Shown: positions 34,178-45,690 of the stretch, piece by piece
Position numbering within the stretch: position 1 is the stretch's first letter
Layout of the letters: each line of letters starts with the position of its first letter
Origin: Fragaria x ananassa
Taxonomy: Eukaryota > Streptophyta > Magnoliopsida > Rosales > Rosaceae
DNA: 64,000 nucleotides
Reading direction: 5' to 3'
Assembly: GCA_034370585.1 (NCBI GenBank)
Contig: CP139750.1
Span: 12,756,501 to 12,820,500, forward strand
Notes under the pieces: model-generated
What the model was told of the DNA's origin: nothing
The model's input: the letters and a program-made list of their open reading frames with translations, nothing else
Database searches by the model: none
Position numbers and translations under genes: made by a program

Positions 34178-34551
34178 TAGGCTATACCGATATACAGGCA
34201 TCGATAGGACTACTTCTATCGAAGATTGAGAGAGATTGAGGTGGTGATAAGATTCAACTATCAACTTGTAGATAGAGGTTGATGGAGAGGGGGAAATAGT
34301 GGGCGAGAGAGAGGAAGAAGAATTTAGAGAGATAAAGAAACCTCGGCGAGAGAGAAAGCGAGAAGCCTCCATAGAGTTTAAGATGATGCAACAAAAAAAG
34401 GAAAAAATAAAAAATAAAAGCAGTCTTTTATACCCATGCCCAAAACCCTAAGGGCAGATGCAAGATTGCCCAGATCCAACGAGGACAAATTTGTCCGCAC
34501 ACTGCTCACGTGAACAGTGCTTCGTGAACAGTGGCTGACGTCATCTTAAAC
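34178..34551 (-). mobile_element. 374-bp insertion carrying a TATA box and short ORF
   Basis: Compared with sister units the array is interrupted here, and the insert is flanked by the 8-bp direct repeat AATAGTAT (34170-34177 and 34552-34559). On the minus strand it holds TATAAAAG at 34432-34425, then an ATG at 34372 opening a Ser-rich frame that runs out of the insert into the array to 34103. No terminal inverted repeats were seen. It may be a captured promoter or leader fragment of a host gene. Confidence 0.5.
34425..34432 (-). promoter_or_regulatory. TATA box in the 374-bp insertion
   Basis: TATAAAAG on the minus strand, 53 bases upstream of the ATG at 34372, in a GC-richer context than its surroundings. 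It is consistent with a captured promoter; activity is unknown. Confidence 0.35.
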
Positions 34552-35336
34552 AATAGTATATAGTATAAATTTGGAACATCAAACAAAAGACCGTAACTTT
34601 GGGGGCTCTTTTATTTTCCCTATTTTCTTACTCATCGTAGTGGAATCTTTTCTTTCCCTCGTGACGAGTAGCTAGCACCAACATATAAGACCTCCACTAC
34701 ACCACTTTTGATGCACAACACGATGTTGTTTTTCATTTTCACAAAAGAGGCATCTTATTTTCATTTATGGTTTAACTAGAAGTTTTTACATGCGCGTGTT
34801 GTTGCGGGTTCCAAAAGTGTCACACCCCAATTTTTGAAAGATAAATTTCTAAAAACTTGGGCATGATAAATCCTAAAAATATCCCTAAAACTCTAACAAT
34901 AAATCCCAAATACCGAACCCAATTTATGGATAAATGAAAGTCAATATAAGCCCAACATGAAGCCAAATATTTTCTATCCATTGTTTACATCAAACTTGAA
35001 ATGTCAAGTAAAATGAACCGCTCACTTGGAGCATAATACAACCCAACAATTAAAAATAAACAAATGAGTCTGACTCTAAGGAGGCAGCTCAAACTTCTAC
35101 ATCCCAACCATGTTTAGTCCTCACCTGCAAGATCAAACCCCTACACCATGGAATGGTGCACCGGGTTAAAAGAACAAACTCGGTAAGCTTTTGCAAGTCT
35201 GTATGAGTAACCTTAAATTTCACATGCACTCTTAACTACTATAATAGAACCCTTGCATTGATTTAATCCAGTGAATGGCATATAAAAAAAAATCAATGAA
35301 CTTAAGGCGTAAGAAATAAATCAGGAAATTGATGAA

Positions 35337-36811
35337 ATGTGCCGCTCCGTCTCTGCCATGGACGAGCCCAGGGTCATCTGCCCATGGGGCTTTCTTGATC
35401 GCCTCTCAGATTCACCGGCGCCCTCAAAGCCGGGGCCATCAAATTTGCACCGACCAAAAACGTTTGCTTCAGTTTTATCTGGAGAAGTGGAATCCCAGGT
35501 TCCAATCAGTAAGTTATCAACACCTGTGCTCAAAGGTGATACTGTCTATGTGAAAATCAATGAGCAGATTTACCAAGATCAAATCAAAACGTGTCGAACC
35601 AACCTCATCGGCCGTTTGCTTCTCCGAAAGGGAACGACGCCTTTGAAGACCGACTCTCTGAAACAGGCGCTCCATTCTTTATGGCAGCCTCTGGGTCCTT
35701 GGCGGCTGGTCCCTATTGGTAAGGGTTTCTTTGATATTCACTTCAATTCTGAGGCTGATATGCTCAAGGTATGGGGAGGTGGAACTTGCACCCTGGCCTT
35801 TGGTTTGTTCCGTTTGTCTCAATGGCAGCCTGACTTTAAACCTGGGGAGGTGTTGCCTCAAACCCATGCGCAAGTGTGGATTAAAATCTATGGCCTCAGT
35901 CAGGAGTATTGGCATCACCATCACATTATGGAGATTGCTCATGGTGTGGGTACTCCTCTTCAATTGGACGCTGCCACCAAACTTTTCCTGTGAGAATTGA
36001 GTATGAGCACCTTCCTTCCCAGTGCAGTCATTGTGGGGTGATTGGCCATGAACGTGGTAATTGCAGGCAATTAAAAAAACAGGAGGCTCCGTTGAAAGAA
36101 GTTCCTGTGAAACTTAAGGAACGTAAGGCAGCTAGACAAGAGTATCGTGTGAAGGTTCCTATAGCTGCTCCAGTTTCTTCTCCATTGGAGAATTCTGTTC
36201 CGATTGTTGCTTCGAATGACGATAACCATCCCAATGTTGTAGTCACGAAAAGCAGTGAACAGATGGCTAATAACACCAACACCCTTGAGATTGGAGATTC
36301 TGCTGTTGCGCATCTCATCCCGAATCAGGGGGTGGTGCCAGCTTCTCCAATTATTGATGCTGAGGAAGATGGAAACCCTCTGAATATTGCCTCATTTGTC
36401 AACCAAATTGTTGTGGAAGCAGGAACGGAATTGATTGAAGAGATAGCTGACAAAGTCTTCAATGAAGGGGATGTCGAGCAACAATCTGATCAAGAGTCTA
36501 GTCAATCTGACAGCGATTCTATTAATAACTCTGCACCTCGTTCTTGGAATGACGTTATTGAGGAAGTGAGCGGTGAGCTGCATGATCACCCTCCAGGATT
36601 CATGCCTAAGGATCCAAGGGCGGTGCTAGAGATGGATGCAATTGCTAGATACGCCAATGGTGAGGACATTGAAGGTTTTATTCCTGTGCTCACAAATTCA
36701 CAGAAAAAAGCTATGGCTCGTGAGAAGAAGTTAGTGCAAGTTGGGGAGTCTCATGTGCGTGCTTCGCCATACCCTGCTAGGGTTCGTGTGAAGTCCAAAC
36801 GTCTCCAATGA
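35337..36811 (+). pseudogene. LINE ORF1 (DUF4283 plus zinc knuckle), frameshifted
   Basis: The first part (35337-35993) encodes an RNA-binding DUF4283 domain: LIGRLLLRKGTTP, then PWRLVPIGKGFFDIHF, then WIKIYGLSQEYW. Near 35985 a deletion joins the frame to another in which YEHLPSQCSHCGVIGHERGN and C follow, a Cys-x2-Cys-x4-His-x4-Cys knuckle. The usual 20-30 residues between the two blocks are missing. The rest is an acidic, low-complexity C-terminal region ending at TGA 36811. This last codon overlaps the ATG of ORF2 as ATGA. The protein would act as an RNA chaperone in the LINE particle. Confidence 0.85.
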
Positions 36812-39800
36812 AAGTACTATATTGGAACATTCGGGGAATCGGTAATGATGATTCCCAATCCGAACTGGCAAACATTTGTCGTCAACATCATCCAGATTTG
36901 GTATGTATTTCTGAACCTATGGTTGACTTCCATTCAATTCCTGCTTCTTTTTGGAGTTCTCTTAATTTACAGTTAATTACTATGAATAACCGTGGCGCTA
37001 GTATTCCGAATATATGGCTTCTAAGTTCCTTGCAGTGTCCGGCTCCGTCTCTTATCCTCCTTTCAGAGCAACATATTACCGCACAGTTCACTATAGATGG
37101 AGTTCTGGCCCAATACACTTTTATTTATGCAGCTACAACAGTCTTGAAGCGTAGGCAACTTTGGGACGATCTATACCAATTGCGACAGAACACTGTGTCC
37201 CCGTGGATGGCAATTGGGGATTGTAATGCTGTTTTGGGTGCTCATGAGTGTACAGGGGGTCGTCTACCTGTAAGGAGTTCTTGTGATGATTTCCGAAATG
37301 CAATGAATCGTTGTGAGTTTACCCATCTAGACACTTCCGGAGTTTTCTTTACTTGGTCTAAGGGCCGAGGTCGAAAACATATGGAAAGAAGACTTGACCG
37401 TTCTCTTTGTGATGACAAGTGGTTAGACTCTTTTCCGAATACAAGTTGCATGGCTCTTCCAAGGGTTGTCTCTGATCATAATAGTCTTCTTTTTACGGCC
37501 ACTAATTTGGCTATCAGTGGCCCAAAACCTTTCCGGTTTAAATCTATGTGGTCTCTTCACTCTTCTTTTAAGAATGTGGTGGCTAATTGCTGGAGTTTGA
37601 CTGTTCCGATTGGGTGTCCCATGTATGTTACGCTCCAAAAATTAAAGGCTTTGAAATTGTGTCTAAAGCGTTGGAATGTTGAAGTGTTTGGGGATGTGCA
37701 TCAAAATTTAAAGGCTGCCCGTGACAAGCTTGCAGACATTCAGCAGCAGTTGGCTTCTGATGGGTGTCCTGATCAATTATTTGAAGCAGAGGTGGCGGCA
37801 AAAGCTGAGGTTCTTGAGGCTTTGCGTTGTGAGGAATCTTTTTGGAGAGATAAAGCTCGGGTAAAGTGGCTTAAGGAGGGTGATAAGTGCTCTTCTTTTT
37901 TCCATGCATATGCTCGTCAGAAACAAGCCCGGGCTCAGATTAATTACTTGAATGATGGGGCTACTCTTTTATCTGACCAGCAAGCTATCGCAGATCATGT
38001 TGTTCATTTCTATCAAGCACTTTATGGTCCAGGCACCCCTCCGATAGGGATTGCTGATTTCTGCAGTGTCATTCCTAGTTTGGTTTCAACGGAGGAGAAT
38101 ATTATGTTGACAGCGGTTCCAACATCAGAAGAGATAAAAAATACTGTTTTCAGCATGGATCCCGCTAGTGCTCCTGGCCCGGATGGTTTTCCTGGTTCGT
38201 TTTATCAAAGTTGTTGGGATATTGTGGGTTCAGATGTCATCTCTTTTGTGCAGTATTTCTTCCAACACAATTGGCTCTATCCCAATGCAAACTCTAACTT
38301 CATCGTTTTGCTTCCTAAGGTTGAGGGTGCCAATTTGATTTCCCAATTTCGTCCGATTGCTCTGGCTAATTTTTTATTCAAAATTATTCCAAAGATTCTG
38401 GCTGACAGGTTGGGTCCTATAGCTGCTCGTATTATCTCTCCGCAACAAACGGCTTTCCTCAAGAATCGTCGTATCTCAGATTGTATTGGGCTTGTCTCTG
38501 AGGGTTTCAATATCTTGGATAGAAAGATCAGAGGTGGTAATGTTGGAATCAAGGTTGATATTGCTAAAGCCTTTGATACGTTAGATTGGAGCTTTCTCTC
38601 TCAAGTTCTTATTCGGTTTGGCTTCTCTTCAGAATTCTTGCATTTCATTCACACCATTCTCGACTCTGCTAGGTTATCTGTGCTTCTTAATGGGACCCCT
38701 CATGGGTTTTTCTCTTGCTCTCGCGGGGTTCGGCAAGGAGATCCTCTCTCTCCCTTATTATTTTGTCTTGCTGAAGAGGCTCTCAGTCGGGGTTTGACAT
38801 CGCTTTTCTTATCTCGGCGTGTGAAGCCGATCTCTCTGCCTCGTGGGTGCTTATTATCTCATGTTCTTTATGCCGATGATTTATTTATCTTCTGCAGAGG
38901 TGATGATTCCTCCCTAAAGAACTTGCGATTATTTCTTGAGAGTTATGGTGCAGCTTCAGGTCAAATAGTAAACAAAGACAAGAGCACTTTTTATATGGGG
39001 GAAGCTTATTCATATCGACGAGGACGTGTGCATCGTTTGTTAGGGTACAAGTCGGGTTTAGCTCCTTTTATATACCTTGGAGTCCCTATTTTTAAAGGTA
39101 TGCCTCGACGCCGTCATCTCCAAGCAATTGCAGATAAGGCCAATTTAAGATTAACAAGTTGGAAGGGAAAACTTCTCTCTATTGCGGGTAGGGTTCAGCT
39201 TGTGAAGGATATTTTTCAGAGTATGCTTCTTCATAGCTTCTCAGTCTATCTATGGCCTAGCTCTCTTTTAAAGTATCTTGCAGTGTGTGCTCGTAATTTT
39301 ATTTGGTCTGGGGATGTGGCAATCAAGAAGTTGGTAACGGTGTCTTGGAAACAATTGTGTTGCCCAAGGAATGAAGCTGGGCTAGGTCTTCGTCATCTTC
39401 CGGCTCTTAATAAAGCAGCTCTCCTCACTTTGAGTTGGTCTATACTCACTGCTTCTACTTCATGGGGTGTCTTTGCTCGCGGTAGGTTCTCGATCTCTCG
39501 TTACATGAAGTATAAGTACTTTGGTTCTTCAATTTGGCCAGGATTACGTGTCTCTTTGCCCTTGATCTTTCAACATTCGAGGTGGAGTATTGGTGATGGT
39601 AAATTAGTTTCCTTTTGGTCAGACAAGTGGTTAAATCATGTGATCATTGATAATCTTCAAATCAGCCGTGTCTCTCAGTTTTTCAAGTCATCTGTAGCTT
39701 CGTATATATCTGGGCAGCAATGGGTTCTCCCCACTTGGTTCCAAGCCGCTCTTCCTAGTTTGGCACGAGAAATTATGAACACCCCCCTTCCAGTTGTTCC

Positions 39801-40947
39801 TGAGGGTGATATTCTCATTTGGGAGGATTCTAGTTCCGGTACTTTGTCCTTCTCTAATGCATATGAGTTATTTCGGCCTCACTCTATTAAGCAAGTATGA
39901 GTCTCTAATCTCTGGGGGGGCTGCTTTTCCGCCTCGATTCTCTATGCTTACATGGCGTATTTTCCATAATAAACTCCCTACAGATGAACAACTTCGTAAG
40001 CGTGGTGTTCCTGTGGTTTCAGTTTGTCAGCTGTGCTCAACTTTTGGCCATGAGGAGACGTTGACCCACCTATTTATCACTTGTACCTTTGCTCAACACG
40101 TTTGGCAATGGCTTGCTTGTTGCTTCGGTACCCGTCTTCCCTCTTCAGGTACGCTTGTTGATTTTTGGGGATCATTTACTAGCAAGCCTTTCTCTCCTCA
40201 GTTGATGAATCTTTGGATTGCTAGTGGTCTTTTCTCTTTTATGGCTATTTGGAAGACTAGGAACAAGCTGCGTTTTGAGAATAAAAAGCCTTCATTGATG
40301 AAAATCTTTCGCTCAACTAAAGCTTGGATTCGCTTTATTGCTCCTCACATGCCTGGCCATTATAATGGGACCTTGGACAATAAATTATTGCTTGGGTTGG
40401 ATGTTACTCCGGTGCCAAAAATTCGGCGGGTTCCTCGTCTTATTATTTGGCATCCTCCTCTTTACCCTTGGCTGAAACTTAACACGGATGGTCTTGCTAA
40501 AGGAAATCCGGGTCCTGCTGCTTGTGGTGGGGTTTTCAGGGATTGTTTTGGGAATTTCATTGCCGGTTACTGTCAAGGGCTGTCCATCAAACTGCTTTCT
40601 TCTCTGAGTTAATGGCGGTCATTATCGGGGTTGAATTAGCCTACCAGTTGGGGTGGCATCAGATTTGGCTTGAGAGTGACTCAACTAGTGTTTTGTCTTG
40701 TCTCTCTTCCTCTTCTTTTTGTCCTCCATGGCCATTGCGTGTCCTTTGGGTAAACTGTCTTGAGCGAATTCGCAAGATGAATTTCCTTTGCTCTCATATT
40801 CTTCGTGAGGGTAACACAGTGGCTGATAAAATAACAAGCTTAGGAGTGGCATCCACGTCTTTAGTTTGGTATGATTCTCCCCCTCCAGAGCTGGTCTCAT
40901 CTTTATATTTGGATGCGATGAGTATTCCATATTATAAGGTAGGATAA
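36808..40947 (+). pseudogene. LINE ORF2: endonuclease, reverse transcriptase, RNase H; two frameshifts
   Basis: The frame opens at ATG 36808 and is intact for 1030 codons. It begins with an APE-type endonuclease (LYWNIRGIG, AIGDCNAV, VSDHNSLLF). Reverse transcriptase follows with KVDIAKAFDTLDW (nt 38550-38590), GVRQGDPLSPLLF and YADD at 38869-38880. A frameshift near 39885-39900 moves the zinc-binding zf-RVT region (FPPRFSMLTWRIFHNKLPTD, CQLC) into another frame. A second shift near 40580-40610 returns to the first frame for the end of RNase H. RNase H has DG at LNTDGLAKGNPGP, ELMAV, ESDS and VADK, so its acidic residues look complete. The end is TAA at 40945-40947. All catalytic motifs are present; only the two shifts disable it. 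Confidence 0.9.
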
Positions 40948-41299
40948 TGTGCCTCCTTCTTACTATATTGCGCATTGAGAATGGTGAAGGTCATGTCGAA
41001 GTTCGCAACGACGCTTTTGAAGCTTCTAGATGGATTACTTTTCTTGTTTTCCATTCCTTTTGCTGCTTTTGTACAAGAGATGGGAATGTCCTTTTCTCTT
41101 TGTTTTTCTTCCTTCATGTACTTTTTACTTTCAGACACTGTATTACTTTTGAAGTTTTTTCGAATAAAATTAAATAGGGGGACGGGGGGTGGGTTCCCAG
41201 AGTGGGGTGGACCCTTCGCCTTAGGGTTTGAGGGTGGGACTTGTTCCCTACATTGTCCACCTCCGAGGAGCTAATATCGCCTAATCCCTTATTTATTAA

Positions 41300-41327
<28 letters not shown>
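40948..41327 (+). other. LINE 3' UTR and TAAA-rich tail
   Basis: A short 3' UTR with T-rich and G-rich segments runs to about 41290, followed by A-rich (TAAA)n tail sequence that merges with the target-site duplication. Confidence 0.8.
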
Positions 41328-41337
<10 letters not shown>

Positions 41338-41604
41338 GGAAATTACTTTATAACAAACAAATTGAAAGTATAATAATCTCTGCGCATAGCTTAGTTCAGG
41401 TGATTACATTGAGACCAAGCAAATATAAAAATAGTGATCCCTGCATGAAACTTAGTTCAGGAGATCACTAGAAACACTAAGATAATCAACTTAGAATCAC
41501 AATATTTAAATACGAAACACACCATTAACAAAAGACCATTAGGAATACCAATTGCTTGACTACAAATCTCAACATCAGACCTCAACATCTACTCAAGATC
41601 ATCA

Positions 41605-41755
41605 CACATATTCATCACATAGATCACCTACACAGATTCATCACACAGATCACCTACACAGATTCATCACACAGATCACCACACAGGTTCATCACACAGA
41701 TCACCATACAATTTCATCACACAGATTCATCACACAGATCACCACACAGGTCATC
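41605..41755. repeat. Tandem repeat of about 25 bp
   Basis: About six units built on TTCATCACACAGATCACC with a variable linker (TACACAGA, ACACAGG, ATACAA). It lies in the outer LTR-type element and is not coding. Confidence 0.85.
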
Positions 41756-41759
41756 CCCA

Positions 41760-43421
41760 AACAACGATTACTCTTCTCCAAATAGACTCAAGGTCTTGAT
41801 CACAAACATTCCCAAATTACGTGTTCTAACCACCCACCAATTCTCAACAAAAGACACACGCTAAAATCAAGCATATAGCCATGTATCCTCCCCAAATCAA
41901 TTCTTAAATGATCAAAACAATTTACGACAAATGTGAACATGTCACATAATTTCACCAAGCACAACAACCTCCAAGAACATATATTTATACCACTAACATC
42001 AATATAGCTACGATCGGGAATGGCTCAAGAAAACAAGTAAATATTAAAAGAACCTTTTTTACTTACCTGTGAACTGTGGACGATCAAAATTCACATTTCA
42101 CTTTCGAGAGCACAATTCCACAATTTAGCAAATCAACAAAATATGTAAGGAAATCGATTCTTACTTGAACCTAAGAAATGTTACTCACCTTAAACAAAAA
42201 CTCCTGCTGTGTCTTCTCTTAGTAATATGCGAGATGCGAACAAGTATCGTCAACCACCTAGAATAGAATCTCCACTTAGTAACAACAAAAACAACATAAT
42301 TCGACTCGAACAAAAACTCAAGTCTTAACCCACAAACTTGTTACTTGAGACAAAACTTCTCCCTATACCATGAAAAGGTCGCCTAAACATCCTACACAAC
42401 CTACAAAACAACTAACCAGACTTTCTAAAATCTGATATACTCAAAAATGGAAACCGAACAAAACCTAGCACCGAGGGAGAACCCTAGCATGCATTATCGG
42501 TAACCAAAACTTAAAAACCACATATCAACAAGTTCGTAACAACGAGTACTACCTAACCAGCACACAAAACACCACTGACACCACTGAACGCGCCGCCACA
42601 CGCCACCACAGGCAGCGGCGAGTGGCCCCACGCACCACCCTTCTAACCTTAGAATCTGAACAAACCCCAAACAACAAACTTGTAGAATGAAGAGAGAAAA
42701 GCATCTTTTATACCTGAGGTAACCGCCAATTCGGTCGGAGCATGCCGGAAAACTCGCTGGAACTTTGGAATCCACCACCGCAACTCTACACCGTGAGTTG
42801 AGCTTCAAAACCACTGCAAGTCGAACCAGGACGCCAAGGAGCTTCTATCCTGACCGGCTGCAGGCCACGTCACCGCCGCCAGAGGTGAGAATTCCGGTCG
42901 GGTTGTAAACTGAGTCGTCACCCTCAATGTGGCGCTCGATTAGCGCCGATCCGCCCGAGTCGTCGTCTGGGTCGGCCGAAGTCGGCTGGAAATATCAGGT
43001 CGGGTTGACCGGGTTCGGGTCGGGTCGGCTGGAGGACTTTGATATCGAAGGTATCGCGAGAGAGAGAAGGAAAAATGGGTTCCGGAGAAAATGGAACCCA
43101 AAACTTCAATTTAACCAAAAATTCTCAAAAAGCCAAGAACTTCCGCTAACCATAACTTTCTCATACGAAGTCCGTTTTACGCGCGTCACATGTCTACGAA
43201 CTCGTATCATCGTGCTATACAACTTTCATGAACGAATTTTCTCCAGAAACACAACGAATAAAAAGTCAACTCTATGACCCTTAAAGAAAGCAAAACTGCT
43301 TCGGTAAATTATGCGTCCGAACACTTCCGCTCTTCCTTTGAACCTCAAAACCACACTGACATCTAACTCGAAAATTCTCAAATAAAAATTAGAACTAATA
43401 TCTAATTTTCGGGGCATTACA
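41760..43421. other. Right part of the LTR-type element, no coding seen
   Basis: Open frames here are short and lack motifs. 42880-43080 is GC-rich, and on the minus strand the right terminus has the look of an LTR U3 or leader. Confidence 0.45.
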
Positions 43422-43606
43422 AAAAGTCTGATGGTTATTTTCTTCAATTCCCAGATTGGGATGCAAGAGATATGAAAGAGTTCTATAAATCTTTCTTATG
43501 AAAACGAAGGGCATAACAATCATTTTATAGAGTTAATGACAATTATGTGATTAAATAGAAAATAAATGCATAATTGTAATTTTGAAGCCAGAATCACTGT
43601 TCCTAA

Positions 43607-44274
43607 GAGCAAGTTCACCCGTTGGGTTAGATTGAACACAGTGACCTGGGTCACTCTGACTAGACAGTAGTTTCCACCCGTCAGAAATGTGAGATTGTTG
43701 CCACGTGGCAATGACTGTTTATTAAATTAAAAAAATGTTTTTAAAATGTGAAAAATGGTTTTAATTGTAAATAATAGCAATTTAAAAAAAATGACTTATT
43801 TCTTATTTTTCTGATTATTTTCATAATTTTTCCTATTTATTTCCTTAACAATTTTATCTTTAAAATGGTTAATAATTATTTACCGTCATATTAAAAAAAT
43901 TAATTATGACGCTTGTCAGTGGGGGGTCTTCCTTTCTTTCATGTCGCGACAAAACCTGTTGAGGTGCACACGTCATTCTTTGAATTTCATTCGTCCGTGT
44001 TGGTGAAGCATGAAGAAGGCACGTCAGTCTTCTGCTGCTTATTGCCGATGTCAGCCATGTGCACCAATGTGTGGGTTGCTGGGCTGATGTGGCACAAGTA
44101 ACCTGGGCTGGATTTCTCCTCTAACCTGGGTCACTTCTCTCCCCCAAAATCTCACCTGGTTGAATTGGGGAGAAAACTTATTTGTGGGTGGAAGGTGGGT
44201 TTTTTTGCTTGGGTTGGATTGTCTAGGTGGCAAGTAACCCAAGTTGAATTTGTTTTGAATGGGTGGACTTGCTC
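43607..44274. mobile_element. PIF/Harbinger-like MITE in the Helitron-like array
   Basis: Terminal inverted repeats of about 17 bp: GAGCAAGTTCACCCGTT on the left and, reversed, GAGCAAGTCCACCCATT on the right. The element is flanked by TAA (43604-43606 and 44275-44277), and sister array units show the uninterrupted site CCTAAGGGAACTC. A 3-bp TAA duplication is typical of PIF/Harbinger (Tourist-type) elements. Length is 668 bp with no transposase. Confidence 0.8.
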
Positions 44275-45690
44275 TAAGGGAACTCACAAATAGTTTATGG
44301 TATAAATTTTAAACATCAAACAAAGGACCGTAACTTTGGTGGCCCTTTTATTTTCCCTATTTTCTTGCTCATCGTAGTGGAATCTTTTCTTTCCCCTGTG
44401 ACGAGCAGCTAGCACCAACATATACGACCTCCACTACTCCATTTTTGGCGCACAACACGATGTTGTTTCCCATTTTCACTTAAGAGACATCTTATTTTTA
44501 TTTATGGTTTAACTAGAAACTTTTACCCGCGCGTTGACGGATTCCAAAAGTTAGATGGTTATTTTCTTCAATTCCCAGATTGGTACAAAGGATATGAAGG
44601 AGTTATATAAATCTTTTCTATGAAAACGATCGGCAGAACAATCATTTTATAGAGTTAATGACAGTTATGTGATTAAATAGACCATAAAGGTAGAATTGTA
44701 ATTTGAAGCCAGAATTATTGTTCCTAAGGGAACTCACAAATAGTATATAGTATAAATTTGAAACATCAAACAAATGACCGTAACTTTGGAGACCCTTTTA
44801 TTTTCCCTATTTTCTTACTCATCGCAGTGGAATCTTTTCTTTCACCCGTGACGAGCAGCTAGCATCAACATATTCGACCTCCACTACACCATTTTTGGCG
44901 CACAACATGATGTTGTTCTCCATTTTCACTTAAGAGACATCTTATTTTCATTTATGGTTTAACTAGAAATTTTTACCCGTGCGTGTTGCTGCGGGTTCCA
45001 AAAGTCTTATGGTTATTTTCTTCAATTCCCAGATCGGTACAAAGGATGGAAGAGATATGAAGGAGTTCTATAAATCTTCTATGAAAACGAAGGGTAGAAC
45101 AGTTATTTTATAGAGTTAATGACAATTATGTGATTAAATAGAACATAAAGATAGAATTATAATTTTGAAGCCAAAATCATTATTCCTAAGGGAACTCACA
45201 AATAGTATATGGTATAAATTTGAAATATCAAACAAAGAACCGTAACTTTGGGGGCCCTTTTATTTTCCCTATTTTCTTACTCATCGTAGTGGAATCTTTT
45301 TCTTCCCCCATGACAAGCAGCTAGCACCAACATATACGACCTCCACTACACCACTTTTGGTGCACAACACGATGTTGTTTTCCATTTTCACTGAAGAGGC
45401 ATCTTATTTTCATTTATGGTTTAACTAGAAAGTTTTACCCGTGCGTGTTGCTGCGGGTTCCAAAAGTCTTATGGTTATTTTGTTCAATTCCAAGTTCGGT
45501 ACAAAGGATGGAAGAGATATGAAGGAGTTCTATAAATCTTTTATGTGAAAACGAAGGGTAGAATAATCATTTTATAGAGTTAATGCCAGTTATGTGATTA
45601 AATAGAACATAAAGACATAATTATAATTTTGAAACCAGAATCACTGTTCCTACGAAAACTCACAAATAGTATATGGTATACAATAGTGTT

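Larger units (their letters stand above)
35331..41327 (+). mobile_element. Nearly full-length L1-type LINE
   Basis: Two overlapping ORF regions, a short 3' UTR and a TAAA-rich tail are flanked by a target-site duplication: AAATAAATCAGGAAATT at 35314-35330 and 41328-41344. Because the tail is also TAAA-rich, the certain part of the duplication is TCAGGAAATT. Only six bases precede the first ATG of ORF1, so the 5' end may be slightly truncated. The element is about 6.0 kb and carries three frame breaks, so this copy is inactive but recent. Confidence 0.9.
34818..43421 (-). mobile_element. LTR-type element or solo LTR (about 2.59 kb) with a nested LINE
   Basis: The ends are TGTCACACCCC on the left and GGGGCATTACA on the right, i.e. 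TG...CA with short inverted ends. It is flanked by the 5-bp direct repeat AAAAG (34813-34817 and 43422-43426). Sister array units at about 45000 and 45460 show the empty site, CCAAAAGTCTTATGG. Removing the LINE leaves about 2590 bp with no gag or pol coding, which suits a solo LTR or a large derivative. Orientation minus is inferred from the leader-like right end and is uncertain. Confidence 0.7.
34078..45690 (-). repeat. Tandem array of Helitron-like units (about 455 bp) split by nested insertions
   Basis: Repeated units carry the block AGAGTTAATGACAGTTATGT, a stretch with AATTGTAATTTTGAAGCC, CTAAGGGAACTCACAAATAG, then a spacer with GACCGTAACTTTG and ACGAGCAGCTAGCACCAACA, and finally TTTATGGTTTAACTAGA. 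On the minus strand each unit ends in a GC-rich hairpin-like stretch (ACCCGCAGCAACACGCACGGGT or close variants) followed by AAAAATTTCTAG and T, a Helitron-type 3' end. The CTAG sites lie at 34776-34779, 44513-44516, 44963-44966 and 45425-45428, spaced about 450 and 462 bp where uninterrupted. The first and last units are partial. The spacer is repeated together with the Helitron-like part. No Rep/helicase coding is present. Confidence 0.75.

Noticed and set aside
41605..41755. Regularly spaced short repeats resembling a CRISPR array
   Set aside because: The repeats are adjacent tandem units of about 25 bp with variable linkers of a few bases rather than unique 30-bp spacers, in a plant repeat element with no cas-like genes.
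42494..42814. 106-codon minus-strand Cys-rich frame in the LTR-type element
   Set aside because: The Cys pattern fits no zinc motif I know, and it lies within noncoding LTR-type sequence.
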